Source: an uncultured bacterium
Lineage (GTDB): Bacteria > Actinomycetota > Coriobacteriia > Coriobacteriales > Coriobacteriaceae
Length of the DNA: 64,000 bases
Reading direction: 5' to 3'
Assembly: GCA_905215525.1 (NCBI GenBank)
Contig: CAJMQJ010000010.1
Coordinates: forward strand, 12,180 to 76,179
Positions within the stretch are counted from its first letter, which is position 1; every line of letters begins with the position of its first letter. The notes beneath the pieces were generated by a model that had not been told where the DNA came from, did not search any database, and was given only the letters and a program-made list of their open reading frames with translations. Position numbers and translations under genes: made by a program. Positions 52,768 to 62,222 of this stretch are shown in pieces.

Positions 52768-55700
52768 GACGACGCATCGCTGGGCGGTCGCTCGGCAAAA
52801 CCCCGAGCTCGAAAAGGAGCTTTCGGCTGGCCTGGGCATTCCCGGGCTGGTGGCGCGTATTATGGTCGCGCACGGCATTACATCCATCGAAGAAGGTCAG
52901 CTGTTTTTGACGCCTTCGCTCGATCGCGACTGGGCCGACCCACTCATTATCCCGGGCATGTCGGTCGTTGCCGACCGCGTCGAGCGTGCTATTTGCAACC
53001 ACGAGCACATTGCGGTCTTTGGCGATTTTGACGTTGACGGTATTACGTCGACCTGCCTGTTGACCGAGGCACTGCGCACGTTTGGCGCCGATGTCACGCC
53101 GTTTATTCCGCATCGCTTTGACGAGGGCTACGGTCTTTCGCGCGCGGCGCTCGACCGCGTTAACGAGCTCGCTCGCCCTCAGCTGATCGTGACCGTCGAT
53201 AACGGTATTGCTGCCAAGGAAGAAGTCTCCTATCTGGAGAGCCTGGGGATCGATTTGGTGGTCACGGACCATCACGAGCCCTCCGACCAGGTGCCGCAGG
53301 GCGTGCCCCTGACCGACCCCAAGCTCGAGGACGAGGGCCCCTCGCGCGAGCTTGCCGGTGCCGGCGTGGCACTCAAGCTGGTGCAGGTCCTGGGCGAGCG
53401 TTTGGGCAAGCCGTCGTATTGGCGTTCGCTGATCGAGGTCGCGGCGCTGGGCACCGTGTCCGACATGATGCCGCTCACGCCCGAGAATCGCGCACTGGTC
53501 GCCGAGGGTATCCAGCAGATGCGCGTGACGGCCCGTCCCGGCTATATCGCGCTTGCCGCACTTGCCAAGGCCGACCTTTCTACCATTACGGCCGACGGCC
53601 TGTCGTTTTCGCTCATCCCTCGTCTGAATGCTGCCGGCCGCATGGCTGATCCCAAGCTGGCGCTCGACCTGCTGCTTGCCCGCGATCCCATCGAAGCAAG
53701 CGCACTGGCGGCTGAGCTCGAGGAAATCAATCGCCAACGCCGTGAGATCGAGGCGGAGCTCACGCGCGATGCCATGGCGAAGGTCGAGGAGACTTATGAC
53801 GGCGGGCGCGCAATCGTCGTGGGCGGCGAGGGCTGGCACGAGGGCGTCAAAGGCATCGTGGCGAGCCGCTTGACCAATCGCTATCACGTGCCGGCGCTGC
53901 TGTTCTCGATCGAGGACGGTATCGCGCGCGGCTCTGGTCGCTCGGTGGGCAAAGTTAACCTGTTTGACGCCGTCGAGCGTTGTTCCGACCTGCTGATTCG
54001 TCGCGGCGGACATGCCGGTGCGGTGGGTGTGACCATCGAGGCATCCAAGCTCGATGAGTTCCGCCGCCGCCTTTCCGCCGTGCTATCGGAGCTTTCCGCC
54101 GAGGACTTTGAAGACACCGACGAGGTCGCCGCCACCGTCGACCTTTCCGAGCTGAATATCGAGACCATCGAGCAGATCTCCCGTCTTGAGCCGTTTGGCC
54201 AGGGCAACAAGGTGCCGCTGCTGGCTGCCGAGGGCGTGACGATGTGCGACCGCGCCGTGGTGGGCAAAACCGGCGAGCACATGCGCTTTGTGGCGACCGA
54301 TGGCGCCGCGAGTGTGCCGGCCATTATGTTCCGCGTGCCGCAAATCGATAAGCTCATCAACTGCGATAGCGCTGTCGACTTGGTGTTCGAGGCCGTTGCC
54401 GAGCATTGGCAGGGGCGTGTGAAGCCCAAGCTCATGATCAAGGATGTTCTGGTTCGCGATACCACGCTGCCCAGCGTCGATGATCCGGCATGCGAGCTTC
54501 GTCGTGGCGTGCAGCCGGCGGATTCCGGCCTGCGCCTGGAGTCGCGTAAGCGCGAGACGCTCGCCCAGCTTTCCTATACCGAGCTCACGCGCTCGCTTAT
54601 CCATAGCTTTATCGGATCGAACCAGCCGCACCGCGCGCAGGTTGAGGCGCTCGATGCCTTGGCCGACCACCAGAGCGTCTTGGCCGTTATGGGAACGGGC
54701 CGCGGCAAGTCTCTCATCTTCCATGTACATGCTGCGCGCGAGGCTGTCCTTCGCGGACGTGCGAGCATCTTTGTCTATCCGCTGCGCGCGCTTGTTGCCG
54801 ACCAGGCCTATCACCTCTCGTCGACGATGGCAGCGCTTGGCATTGGCGTTGGCGTGCTGACCGGCGAGACCGTGGAGGCCGCACGCGATGATGTGTTCGC
54901 CGGCCTAGCTTCGGGCCGCACCGGTATCGTGCTCACGACGCCCGAGTTCCTATCTATCCACCGTGACCGCTTCGCGCGTTCGGGCCGCATCGGCTTTGTC
55001 GTTATCGATGAGGCGCACCACGCCGGCCTTGCCAAGGGCGGCGACCGCAGCGCCTATCTCGACATGCCCGATATCCTCAAAGCCCTGGGCGACCCGGTTG
55101 TTATGGCTGCGACGGCCACCGCGACGGCTCCGGTCGTGGCCGAGCTTGCCCGCATGCTGCCGATTACTCGCACGGTGGTCGACGAGACGGTGCGCGAGAA
55201 CCTGCAGCTCGAGGACGACCGCGACCTTGCGAGCCGCGAGAACCGTTTGGTGTCGATCGTGGCGACGGGGGAGAAGACCGTCATTTACGTCAATTCGCGC
55301 GACCAGTCCGTGGCGCTCGCCAAGACGTTGCGCAAGCGTGTGCCCGATTGCGCAACCCATATCGCGTTCTATAACGCGGGGCTTGCGCGCTCCGATCGCC
55401 GCCGCGTGGAGGAAGCATTCCGAGACGGAAGCCTCAGCTGCATCGTCTCGACCTCTGCCTTTGGCGAGGGCGTCAACCTTCCCGATATTCGCCATGTCGT
55501 GCTCTATCACATGCCGTTTGGCGCGATTGAGTTTAACCAGATGAGTGGCCGCGCCGGTCGCGATGGACAGCCCGCCGTGATTCACCTGCTCTATTCGTCG
55601 CGTGACGCTCGCATTAACGAGCGCCTGCTCGACTGTTACGCGCCCGAGCGCGATGAGCTTGTCACGCTCTATCGAGCGCTGCAGACCATGTGGCGCTCCA

Positions 55701-56041
55701 ACCGTGGCAAGACGGGGGACGATTCATTCTGCGCAAGCGATATCGACATTGCGCAGATGTGCCTTGCCATCGATGCTCGCACGCCGGTCGACGAGCGCTC
55801 GGTGGAAAGCGGCCTGGGAATCTTCGAAGAGCTTGGTTTCTGTCGCGTTTCGGGGTTTGACGACACCCGTCGCATCGCGATGGCCGAAAACCCTGGCCGC
55901 GTGCAATTGAGCAGGTCAATTCGCTATTTGGAGGGCTTGCGCTCGCGCATGGAGTTCTCGGCTTTCCGGAGCTGGGCGCTCGATTCGTGCGCTTCTGATA
56001 TGCTAGCCAAAGTTAACCGCCCGATCGTACCGCGGGCCTAG
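52754..56041 (+). CDS. recJ: RecJ exonuclease fused to RecQ-like helicase
   Basis: 1095 residues combining two enzymes. The N-terminal RecJ part has DFDVDG (near 91-96), DNGIA, TDHH (DHH about 172-174), LGTVSDM and GGHAGAVG, then an OB-like domain. From about 570 a RecQ/DEAD-type helicase follows. It has Walker A GTGRGKS (647-653), DEAH (752-755), ATAT and QMSGRAGRDGQ. A RecQ C-terminal zinc/HRDC region is not obvious. In other bacteria RecJ and RecQ are separate partners in end resection. Here they are one chain. It is followed by rel after 15 bases. Confidence 0.9.
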   Translation: MSSLKTTHRWAVARQNPELEKELSAGLGIPGLVARIMVAHGITSIEEGQLFLTPSLDRDWADPLIIPGMSVVADRVERAICNHEHIAVFGDFDVDGITSTCLLTEALRTFGADVTPFIPHRFDEGYGLSRAALDRVNELARPQLIVTVDNGIAAKEEVSYLESLGIDLVVTDHHEPSDQVPQGVPLTDPKLEDEGPSRELAGAGVALKLVQVLGERLGKPSYWRSLIEVAALGTVSDMMPLTPENRALVAEGIQQMRVTARPGYIALAALAKADLSTITADGLSFSLIPRLNAAGRMADPKLALDLLLARDPIEASALAAELEEINRQRREIEAELTRDAMAKVEETYDGGRAIVVGGEGWHEGVKGIVASRLTNRYHVPALLFSIEDGIARGSGRSVGKVNLFDAVERCSDLLIRRGGHAGAVGVTIEASKLDEFRRRLSAVLSELSAEDFEDTDEVAATVDLSELNIETIEQISRLEPFGQGNKVPLLAAEGVTMCDRAVVGKTGEHMRFVATDGAASVPAIMFRVPQIDKLINCDSAVDLVFEAVAEHWQGRVKPKLMIKDVLVRDTTLPSVDDPACELRRGVQPADSGLRLESRKRETLAQLSYTELTRSLIHSFIGSNQPHRAQVEALDALADHQSVLAVMGTGRGKSLIFHVHAAREAVLRGRASIFVYPLRALVADQAYHLSSTMAALGIGVGVLTGETVEAARDDVFAGLASGRTGIVLTTPEFLSIHRDRFARSGRIGFVVIDEAHHAGLAKGGDRSAYLDMPDILKALGDPVVMAATATATAPVVAELARMLPITRTVVDETVRENLQLEDDRDLASRENRLVSIVATGEKTVIYVNSRDQSVALAKTLRKRVPDCATHIAFYNAGLARSDRRRVEEAFRDGSLSCIVSTSAFGEGVNLPDIRHVVLYHMPFGAIEFNQMSGRAGRDGQPAVIHLLYSSRDARINERLLDCYAPERDELVTLYRALQTMWRSNRGKTGDDSFCASDIDIAQMCLAIDARTPVDERSVESGLGIFEELGFCRVSGFDDTRRIAMAENPGRVQLSRSIRYLEGLRSRMEFSAFRSWALDSCASDMLAKVNRPIVPRA

Positions 56042-56056
56042 GGGAAGGGGACCTCG

Positions 56057-58417
56057 ATGGATGCCGCAGCCCGTACCGCCCATGATTCCACCCTCCAGCC
56101 GTTTTCGGAGATGGAGCACTATAAGCATGCCGATGAACTGCCGCCCGAGATTATGGCGGACAGCTACGACAAGCTGGAGCGCCTGTGCCTCAAATATATG
56201 AATGAGGATGACTTCTCCAAGGTGGAGCAGGCCTATTGCTTTGCCGCCGAGAAGCACTGCAACCAAAAGCGCCGCTCGGGTGAGATGTACATCAACCATC
56301 CCGTCGAGGTGGCCATCATTTTGGCCGATCTCAAGATGGACTGTGACGTGGTGTGCGCCGCGCTGCTGCACGATACCGTCGAGGATACCGAGACCTCGCT
56401 TGCCGATGTTTCCGACCTGTTTGGCGATACGGTGGCCGAGCTCGTCGATGGCGTGACCAAGCTCACCAACATCGAAGTCGACAGCATGGACGAGAAACAG
56501 GCCCTCACACTGCGCAAGATGTTCCTCGCCATGTCCAAGGACATCCGCGTCATCATCGTTAAGCTTGCCGACCGTCTGCACAACATGCGCACCCTTGCGG
56601 CCCTGCGTGAGGACCGTCGCCTGTTTAAGGCTCGCGAGACCATGGACGTGTATGCGCCCCTGGCCGACCGTCTGGGCATGAGCTCCATTAAATGGGAGCT
56701 CGAGGACCTGTCCTTCTTCTACCTGGAGCCCGATGCCTACCAGCGCATCGCACGCATGGTGGCGGAGTCGCGCGAGGTCCGTGAGCGCTATCTGGCCGAG
56801 ACCATCAAGACGCTCACCGACGAGCTCAACCGCATTGGCCTGGAAGACTTCCAGATCAACGGCCGTTCCAAGCACTATTGGTCCATCTACCAAAAGATGA
56901 AGCGCAAGGGCAAGGAATTCTCCGAGATCTACGACCTGGTGGCACTGCGCGTCATCACGCATTCGGTGCGCGATTGCTACTCCACGCTCGGCGCGGTGCA
57001 CACGCTGTGGCACCCCATGCCCGGCCGCTTTAAAGACTATATCGCCATGCCCAAGGTCAATAACTACCAGTCGCTCCACACGACGGTCATCGGCCCCACG
57101 GCTCGCCCGCTCGAGATTCAGATTCGAACCTATGAGATGCATGAGCAGGCCGAGTACGGCATTGCCGCCCACTGGCTATATAAGAAGTCGGGCGGATCGT
57201 CTGCTTCCAAGACCAATGACGCTCAACGTTTGGACGACCAGATCAACTGGCTCAAGCATTCGCTCGATTGGGCGGCTTCCGACGAGATCACCGATGCCAA
57301 GGAATACCTGCATTCGCTGAAGGTCGACCTCTTCGATCAGGAGATCTTTGTCTTTACGCCCAAGGGCGAGGTCATGGCGCTTCGTGCCGGCTCCACGCCG
57401 CTCGACTTTGCCTACGCCGTTCACACCGAGGTGGGAAACCATTGCGTCGGCGCCAAAATCAACGGTGCGGTGGCTCCGCTCACGCACGAGATTAAGACGG
57501 GTGACCGTGTCGAGATTCTGACTAACAAGAGTTCCAAGCCGTCGCGTGATTGGCTCAAGATCGTTAAGACACCTTCCGCCAAGTCAAAGATCCGCCGCTA
57601 TTTTGCCGCTGCGACCAAGGACGACGACGCTGCTGCTGGTCGCGATATGCTGGCTAAGGACCTGCGTAAGCGTGGCTATGGCATTTCTACGCCGCGTTCG
57701 ACGCGTGCGCTCAACGCCGTGGCGGAGCAGTTTAACTTCAAGCAGCTCGAGGACCTGTTTGCCGCCGTCGGCGCCGGCAAGGTTGCCCCGCGCGCTGTGG
57801 GCAATAAGGTCGAGCAAATCTTGGACCCCAAGCCCGAGGAACAGCTCACCAAGGCCGAGGCTATCGCCGAGGTCGTGAAGCAGCCTGCTCGCGGCTCCAA
57901 CCGCAAGCCGCAAAAGCGCGGCAAGAGCGCCAGTAACGGCATTATCGTCAAGGGCGAGAGCAACAGCGGCCTACTGGTCCGTCTGGCTCATTGCTGCAAC
58001 CCCGTGACGGGCGACGACATCGTCGGCTTCATCACGCGCGGTCGTGGCGTTTCGGTGCATCGCGCCAACTGTCCCAACGTCAAGGGTCTTATGGAGCATC
58101 CCGAGCGCATGATCGAAGTGGAGTGGGACGGCGCTGCCGACACCCTCTTCCAGGTCGAGATCGTGGTCGAGTGCCTGGACCGCATGGGCCTGCTCAAGGA
58201 TGTCACCATTGCCATTGGCGATGCGGGCGGCAATATCCTTTCTGCCGCCACGTCGACCAACCGCGAGGGTATTGCAACCCTGCGCTTTATGGTCGAGATC
58301 TCGGACGCGAGTGGTCTGGATCCGCTGCTGGCCTCCATCAGCAGCGTTGACTCGGTCTACGACGCGCGCCGCCTGATGCCCGGTGAGGGTGGAGCCCAGC
58401 TTAAGCGCCGCGTTTAG
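56057..58417 (+). CDS. rel: Bifunctional (p)ppGpp synthetase/hydrolase
   Basis: 786 residues, a long RSH protein. The HD hydrolase domain keeps H105-D106 and the following TVEDT, so hydrolysis is likely intact. The synthetase domain has RSKHYWSIYQKM, YQSLHT and QIRTYEMHEQAEYG. A TGS domain (VFTPKGEVMALRAGSTPLDFAY) and a C-terminal ACT domain follow. It controls the stringent response at the ribosome. AGGGGAAGGGG lies before the ATG at 56057. It is probably co-transcribed with the recJ fusion. Confidence 0.93.
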   Translation: MDAAARTAHDSTLQPFSEMEHYKHADELPPEIMADSYDKLERLCLKYMNEDDFSKVEQAYCFAAEKHCNQKRRSGEMYINHPVEVAIILADLKMDCDVVCAALLHDTVEDTETSLADVSDLFGDTVAELVDGVTKLTNIEVDSMDEKQALTLRKMFLAMSKDIRVIIVKLADRLHNMRTLAALREDRRLFKARETMDVYAPLADRLGMSSIKWELEDLSFFYLEPDAYQRIARMVAESREVRERYLAETIKTLTDELNRIGLEDFQINGRSKHYWSIYQKMKRKGKEFSEIYDLVALRVITHSVRDCYSTLGAVHTLWHPMPGRFKDYIAMPKVNNYQSLHTTVIGPTARPLEIQIRTYEMHEQAEYGIAAHWLYKKSGGSSASKTNDAQRLDDQINWLKHSLDWAASDEITDAKEYLHSLKVDLFDQEIFVFTPKGEVMALRAGSTPLDFAYAVHTEVGNHCVGAKINGAVAPLTHEIKTGDRVEILTNKSSKPSRDWLKIVKTPSAKSKIRRYFAAATKDDDAAAGRDMLAKDLRKRGYGISTPRSTRALNAVAEQFNFKQLEDLFAAVGAGKVAPRAVGNKVEQILDPKPEEQLTKAEAIAEVVKQPARGSNRKPQKRGKSASNGIIVKGESNSGLLVRLAHCCNPVTGDDIVGFITRGRGVSVHRANCPNVKGLMEHPERMIEVEWDGAADTLFQVEIVVECLDRMGLLKDVTIAIGDAGGNILSAATSTNREGIATLRFMVEISDASGLDPLLASISSVDSVYDARRLMPGEGGAQLKRRV

Positions 58418-58454
58418 TCGCGACGAACGTGTCACATTATCGATATTCGCTACA

Positions 58455-58484
58455 CTCGAGGCATCGTTTGATGCCTCGAGTTCT
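58455..58484 (+). promoter_or_regulatory. Hairpin with overlapping -10, rel/MBL intergenic
   Basis: CTCGAGGCATC (58455-58465) pairs perfectly with GATGCCTCGAG (58470-58480), then TTCT. TACACT at 58451-58456 could be a -10. The hairpin is a terminator for rel or part of the 5' leader of the MBL gene. Confidence 0.45.
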
Positions 58485-58501
58485 ATAGAGAGGAGAGGGA
58501 C

Positions 58502-59185
58502 ATGAGTGCTGTGTCCTTGGATTTAACTCCCAAGGGATCGGTCGAGATCGAGACGCTCGTAAACGGTCCCATTCAGACCAATAGCTATGCTGTTATTTCG
58601 GACAATGAGTGCGTGATTATCGATCCCGCATGGGAAGGCGAACGCCTGGTGGAGCATATTCGAGCCGAGCATCCCGGCGTACGCGTGTTTGGCGCCGTAT
58701 GCACTCATGGCCATGCCGATCATGTTGGTGGTGTTGCAGGCGTGCGAACCACCGTTGGCGAGGGCTGCCAGTATGAGCTGTGTGCTAAGGATGTGGCGGT
58801 GCCGCATGCGAACATCGAGGAACAGCGAGCTATGTGGGGCATTGAGACGCCTGACCCCGGGGAGCCGACGCACCTGCTCGCCGAGGGAGATGCTATCAAG
58901 GTGGGCGATATCTACCTGCAGGTGATCGAGACGCCAGGGCATACGCCGGGCGGGATCGTCTTGTTTGCTGCCACCGATCAGGGGAACATTGCCTTTGTGG
59001 GCGACACCCTGTTTCCGGGTGGGCACGGCCGCACCGATCTTTCTGGAGGAGACGAGGCGGCGATTCTGCGCTCGCTCTCCAAGCTCGCCCGGCTTCTCCC
59101 GCCCGATACCGTTTGCCTAACCGGTCATGGCGATTCGACCACCATGGCACGCGAGCTCATGCAGAACCCTTTCATGCAGATTTAG
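58502..59185 (+). CDS. Metallo-beta-lactamase-fold hydrolase (glyoxalase II-like)
   Basis: 227 residues with the metal motif T-H69-G-H71-A-D73-H74, a later ETPGHTPGG, FVGDTLF and a final LTGHGDST. The pattern resembles hydroxyacylglutathione hydrolase-like enzymes. The substrate may be a thioester or another ester. GAGAGGAGAGG precedes the ATG. Confidence 0.85.
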   Translation: MSAVSLDLTPKGSVEIETLVNGPIQTNSYAVISDNECVIIDPAWEGERLVEHIRAEHPGVRVFGAVCTHGHADHVGGVAGVRTTVGEGCQYELCAKDVAVPHANIEEQRAMWGIETPDPGEPTHLLAEGDAIKVGDIYLQVIETPGHTPGGIVLFAATDQGNIAFVGDTLFPGGHGRTDLSGGDEAAILRSLSKLARLLPPDTVCLTGHGDSTTMARELMQNPFMQI

Positions 59186-59215
59186 CTTAATAGTCGGCTT
59201 TTGAAGCACGAGAAG

Positions 59216-59290
59216 CGTCCAAACGTCAAGCTATTTTTCCCCAACGGGTCGATTTCGTAGGGCAAACGGTCAAAAAAGTCTGTTTGGACG
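59216..59290. repeat. 75-bp region bounded by 9-bp inverted repeats
   Basis: CGTCCAAAC (59216-59224) and GTTTGGACG (59282-59290), with a T5 and an A6 tract placed inside to extend the stem. It lies between the MBL gene and the aldolase promoter. Confidence 0.45.
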
Positions 59291-59330
59291 ATATTCGTGA
59301 ACAAACGAACGTTTATGCTCGGGTGCGCCG

Positions 59331-59339
59331 TGGTAAAAT
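59331..59339 (+). promoter_or_regulatory. Extended -10 promoter of fba
   Basis: TGGTAAAAT forms an extended -10 (TAAAAT 59334-59339), with TTTATG about 16 bases upstream as a weak -35. A short leader of about 35 bases follows. Confidence 0.5.
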
Positions 59340-59379
59340 CTCAGGCGTTATCGGAGCAACCTTACAGGAGGTTTCTTTT

Positions 59380-60246
59380 ATGCTCGTCAACGCAGCAGAC
59401 ATGCTCAAGAAGGCCGAGGCCGGCAAGTACGGTCTTGGTGCCTTCAACACCAACAACCTCGAGTGGACCCTGGCTATTCTCCAGGCCGCCGAGGAGGCCA
59501 AGTCTCCGCTGATCCTTCAGTGCACCGCTGGTGCCGCTAAGTGGATGGGCGGTTTCAAGGTCTGCGCCGACATGGTCAAGGCTGCCGTCGAGGCCACGGG
59601 CGTTACCGTTCCCGTCGCCCTTCACCTCGATCACGGTTCTTACGAGGACTGCTTCAAGTGCATCGAGGCCGGCTTCACGTCCATCATGTATGACGGCTCT
59701 CACGAGGAGACCTTCCAGCTTAACCTCGACCGCACCAAGGAGCTCGTTGAGCTTGCCCACTCCAAGGGCATGTCCATCGAGGCCGAGGTCGGCGGCATCG
59801 GCGGCACCGAGGACGGCGTGACCTCCAGCGGCGAGCTCGCTGATCCTGCTGAGTGCAAGCAGATCGCTGACCTGGGTGTCGACTTCCTCGCCTGCGGCAT
59901 CGGCAACATCCACGGCGTGTACCCCGCCGACTGGGCTGGTCTTTCCTTCGAGCGTCTGGGCGAGATTAAGGCCCAGACCGGTGACCTGCCCCTCGTTCTG
60001 CACGGTGGCACCGGCATCCCCGAGGATCAGATCAAGAAGGCCATTTCCCTGGGCATCTCCAAGATCAACGTCAACACCGACCTGCAGCTCGTCTTCGCCA
60101 AGGGCGTCCGCGAGTACATCGAGGCTGGCAAGGATCAGCAGGGCAAGGGCTTTGACCCCCGCAAGCTCCTCAAGCCTGGTCGCGACAACATCGTTGCCCG
60201 CACCAAGGAGCTCATGGAGGAGTTTGGCTCCGTCAACAAGGCGTAA
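59380..60246 (+). CDS. fba: Class II fructose-bisphosphate aldolase
   Basis: 288 residues, a zinc-dependent aldolase of glycolysis. Zinc and catalytic residues sit in LDHG (D84, H85), GNIHGVY and LHGGTGIP, and EAEVGGIGG is typical of the class. The length is normal for the class IIB/GatY-like group, so tagatose-bisphosphate specificity is not excluded. AGGAGGT at 59366-59372 precedes the ATG at 59380. Codon use is strongly biased to C-ending codons, fitting high expression. Confidence 0.92.
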   Translation: MLVNAADMLKKAEAGKYGLGAFNTNNLEWTLAILQAAEEAKSPLILQCTAGAAKWMGGFKVCADMVKAAVEATGVTVPVALHLDHGSYEDCFKCIEAGFTSIMYDGSHEETFQLNLDRTKELVELAHSKGMSIEAEVGGIGGTEDGVTSSGELADPAECKQIADLGVDFLACGIGNIHGVYPADWAGLSFERLGEIKAQTGDLPLVLHGGTGIPEDQIKKAISLGISKINVNTDLQLVFAKGVREYIEAGKDQQGKGFDPRKLLKPGRDNIVARTKELMEEFGSVNKA

Positions 60247-60377
60247 GTAGCGGTTTAACTTCCCGCCGGAGGCCCCGTTTCCCCTACGCTGTTTCCCTCG
60301 CGCTCACCTGGCTTCGCCAGAAGTCGCGCGACGGAATCAGCTCCGGGGAAACGGGGCCTCCTTCGTTAACTCGCTAC
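60247..60377. repeat. 131-bp multi-stem palindrome after fba
   Basis: The outer GTAGCG/CGCTAC is followed by a perfect 17-bp stem, GGAGGCCCCGTTTCCCC (60268-60284) and its complement (60345-60361). Within are GCTGTTTCC/GGAATCAGC and the small hairpins CTGGCTTCGCCAG and GTCGCGCGAC. It resembles a structured RNA or a palindromic element. Confidence 0.65.
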
Positions 60378-60428
60378 AGGGTTACTGGGCTGAATTTATT
60401 TATTGACTACCGTTCGGCGGTGTTGATG

Positions 60429-60456
60429 GCTCCCTTGTTGGGGCTTTCTTTTTATC
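60429..60456 (+). terminator. Intrinsic terminator before transglutaminase gene
   Basis: GCTCC (60429-60433) and GGGGC around CTTGTT, then TTTCTTTTT. TACAAT at 60461-60466 just downstream is a probable -10 for the next gene. Confidence 0.5.
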
Positions 60457-60501
60457 TCGCTACAATGGGCTTCAAGCGTTCTAGTGACTTGGAGTTTTGG
60501 T

Positions 60502-61935
60502 ATGGCTGTTATTAATGTGCTGCCTTCGGATGGGAAGGTTATTGACGAGGGTCCAGTTGGTTGCTCTGCTGATGTTTGCTGTGATGACTTTCGTCATCTC
60601 GATGTTGGACTGCCGCCTGAGATTCTTCGTCTTATGGATGCCGGGTATTTGACGCAGGCTGTTGCTGCCTGCGATCGCCTTTTGGAGCAGAACCCCGAGC
60701 CTTCGCTGGCTGCTTGTGTTCGTGCCGAGCGGTATCGCATGCTCGAGACGCCGCTTCATTTTTCGGTGTCGCGCGACCAGGCTATTGCGATGATTCGCGA
60801 GGAGTGGCCAGAGTTTACCGAAGAGCAGTTTGATGACCTGATTAATCGTAAGCGTATTGACTGGCGCTTTATCGATGGCGAACTGTTCGTTCTCGACAAC
60901 TTCCTCGATTCGCTTCGCGTATATCCCAAAGAGGTTCCCGGCATGCGGCCCGATTCTACGGACGGAATAGCACTGCGCAACGAGATGCTCAAGGAGATGG
61001 AGTCACAAAACGGATTGGCTCGCGTCATTACGCTTAAAGCGTCCGTGTCTGTCCCCGGCGCCCTGGAAGGGGAGACCGTTCGCGCGTGGCTACCCGTTGC
61101 CGCCGCCTGTCGTCAACAGTCTCATATCGAGGTTCTCGATATGACGCCGGAGGGTGCTGTTGCCCCCGCGAATGCTTCGGCGCGTACCGCCTCGTGGTCT
61201 TCTTCGAGTGAGCGCTCATTCTCGGTGACCTATCGCTATCAAATTGATGCCGCTTATCGTGATGTCTATGGGGGTGCGCTTCCGGTGCATCCTTGCATGG
61301 ACGCGCCACTGCCCGTGGACACCTCCGAGGACCGTCCGCACATTGCATTCACGCCGTATCTACAGCAGCTGACAGCCCGTGTCATTGACGGGCTCGAGGA
61401 TCCGCTCGATCGCGCCCGTGCTATCTATGATTACCTGACGCAGTACATCGACTATCGCTATCAGCCGCCGTACTTGCTTTTGGGATCTATTGCCGATGAC
61501 TGCGCGCATTCGCTCCGCGGCGATTGCGGCGTTATGGCGCTCACGTTTATCACCATGTGCCGTATCGCGGGCGTGCCTGCCCGTTGGCAGAGCGGCCTGT
61601 ATGTTGCGCCCGATTCGGTGGGGTCGCACGACTGGGCAGAGTTCTATACGCCGCAGACCGGATGGCTCAACGCCGACGTGTCATTTGGATCTTCTGCTCG
61701 CAGGATGGGGGAGGAGTGGCGCCGCCGTCACTACTTTGGCAATCTCGACCCGTGGCGTATGGTGGCCAACAATCGATTCCAGGCAGAGTTTGAGCCCTCT
61801 TTCGACGGCATGCGCGAGGACCCTTACGATAACCAGATGGGTGAGGCTTCGGTCGACGGTCGCGGATGCCGTCGGCGCGAGATGCTCCGCACGGTCGAAC
61901 TCATCGAAATGCTCGAAGTTCCATTTTCGGACTAA
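60502..61935 (+). CDS. Transglutaminase-like cysteine protease-fold protein
   Basis: 477 residues. The N-terminal 150 residues are unrecognised. A beta-rich middle (about 175-260) leads to a transglutaminase-like domain (about 285-420). The catalytic triad is complete: C342 in GDCGVMA, H376 in SHDWAEFY and D392 in NADVSFG. No signal peptide is visible, so it probably acts in the cytoplasm as a protease or peptidase. GGAG lies before the ATG at 60502. Confidence 0.85.
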   Translation: MAVINVLPSDGKVIDEGPVGCSADVCCDDFRHLDVGLPPEILRLMDAGYLTQAVAACDRLLEQNPEPSLAACVRAERYRMLETPLHFSVSRDQAIAMIREEWPEFTEEQFDDLINRKRIDWRFIDGELFVLDNFLDSLRVYPKEVPGMRPDSTDGIALRNEMLKEMESQNGLARVITLKASVSVPGALEGETVRAWLPVAAACRQQSHIEVLDMTPEGAVAPANASARTASWSSSSERSFSVTYRYQIDAAYRDVYGGALPVHPCMDAPLPVDTSEDRPHIAFTPYLQQLTARVIDGLEDPLDRARAIYDYLTQYIDYRYQPPYLLLGSIADDCAHSLRGDCGVMALTFITMCRIAGVPARWQSGLYVAPDSVGSHDWAEFYTPQTGWLNADVSFGSSARRMGEEWRRRHYFGNLDPWRMVANNRFQAEFEPSFDGMREDPYDNQMGEASVDGRGCRRREMLRTVELIEMLEVPFSD

Positions 61936-61974
61936 TCAACAGAAAGCTGTGATAAACTAACTCACGCATTGCGT

Positions 61975-62061
61975 GCCCGAGTGGCGGAATTGGCAGACGC
62001 AGTGGACTCAAAATCCACCGTTGGCAACAACGTGCGAGTTCGAGTCTCGCCTCGGGCACCA
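61975..62061 (+). tRNA. tRNA-Leu (CAA)
   Basis: 87 nt with encoded CCA. The acceptor GCCCGAG pairs with CTCGGGC. The anticodon arm GTGGA-CTCAAAA-TCCAC gives anticodon CAA, reading UUG. The long variable arm and TTCGAGTC T-loop fit a class II leucine tRNA. Confidence 0.95.
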
Positions 62062-62080
62062 TACATGCAAGTGAGCGTTC

Positions 62081-62103
62081 AAGGGGGTTGCGGCCCCCTT
62101 TTT
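62081..62103 (+). terminator. Terminator of tRNA-Leu
   Basis: AAGGGGG, loop TTGCGG, CCCCCTT, then TTT. Confidence 0.85.
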
Positions 62104-62222
62104 CGTGCCGAACTCGCGTGAGCGCGCGAAGCGTTAAGCAAACAGGCCTGTGGCCTGTTTGTAGCGGAGCGTGGCGAGGGCGCCACGCGCCCGAAGCCCG
62201 GGGCTTCGCGAAGCGAAGGCCC

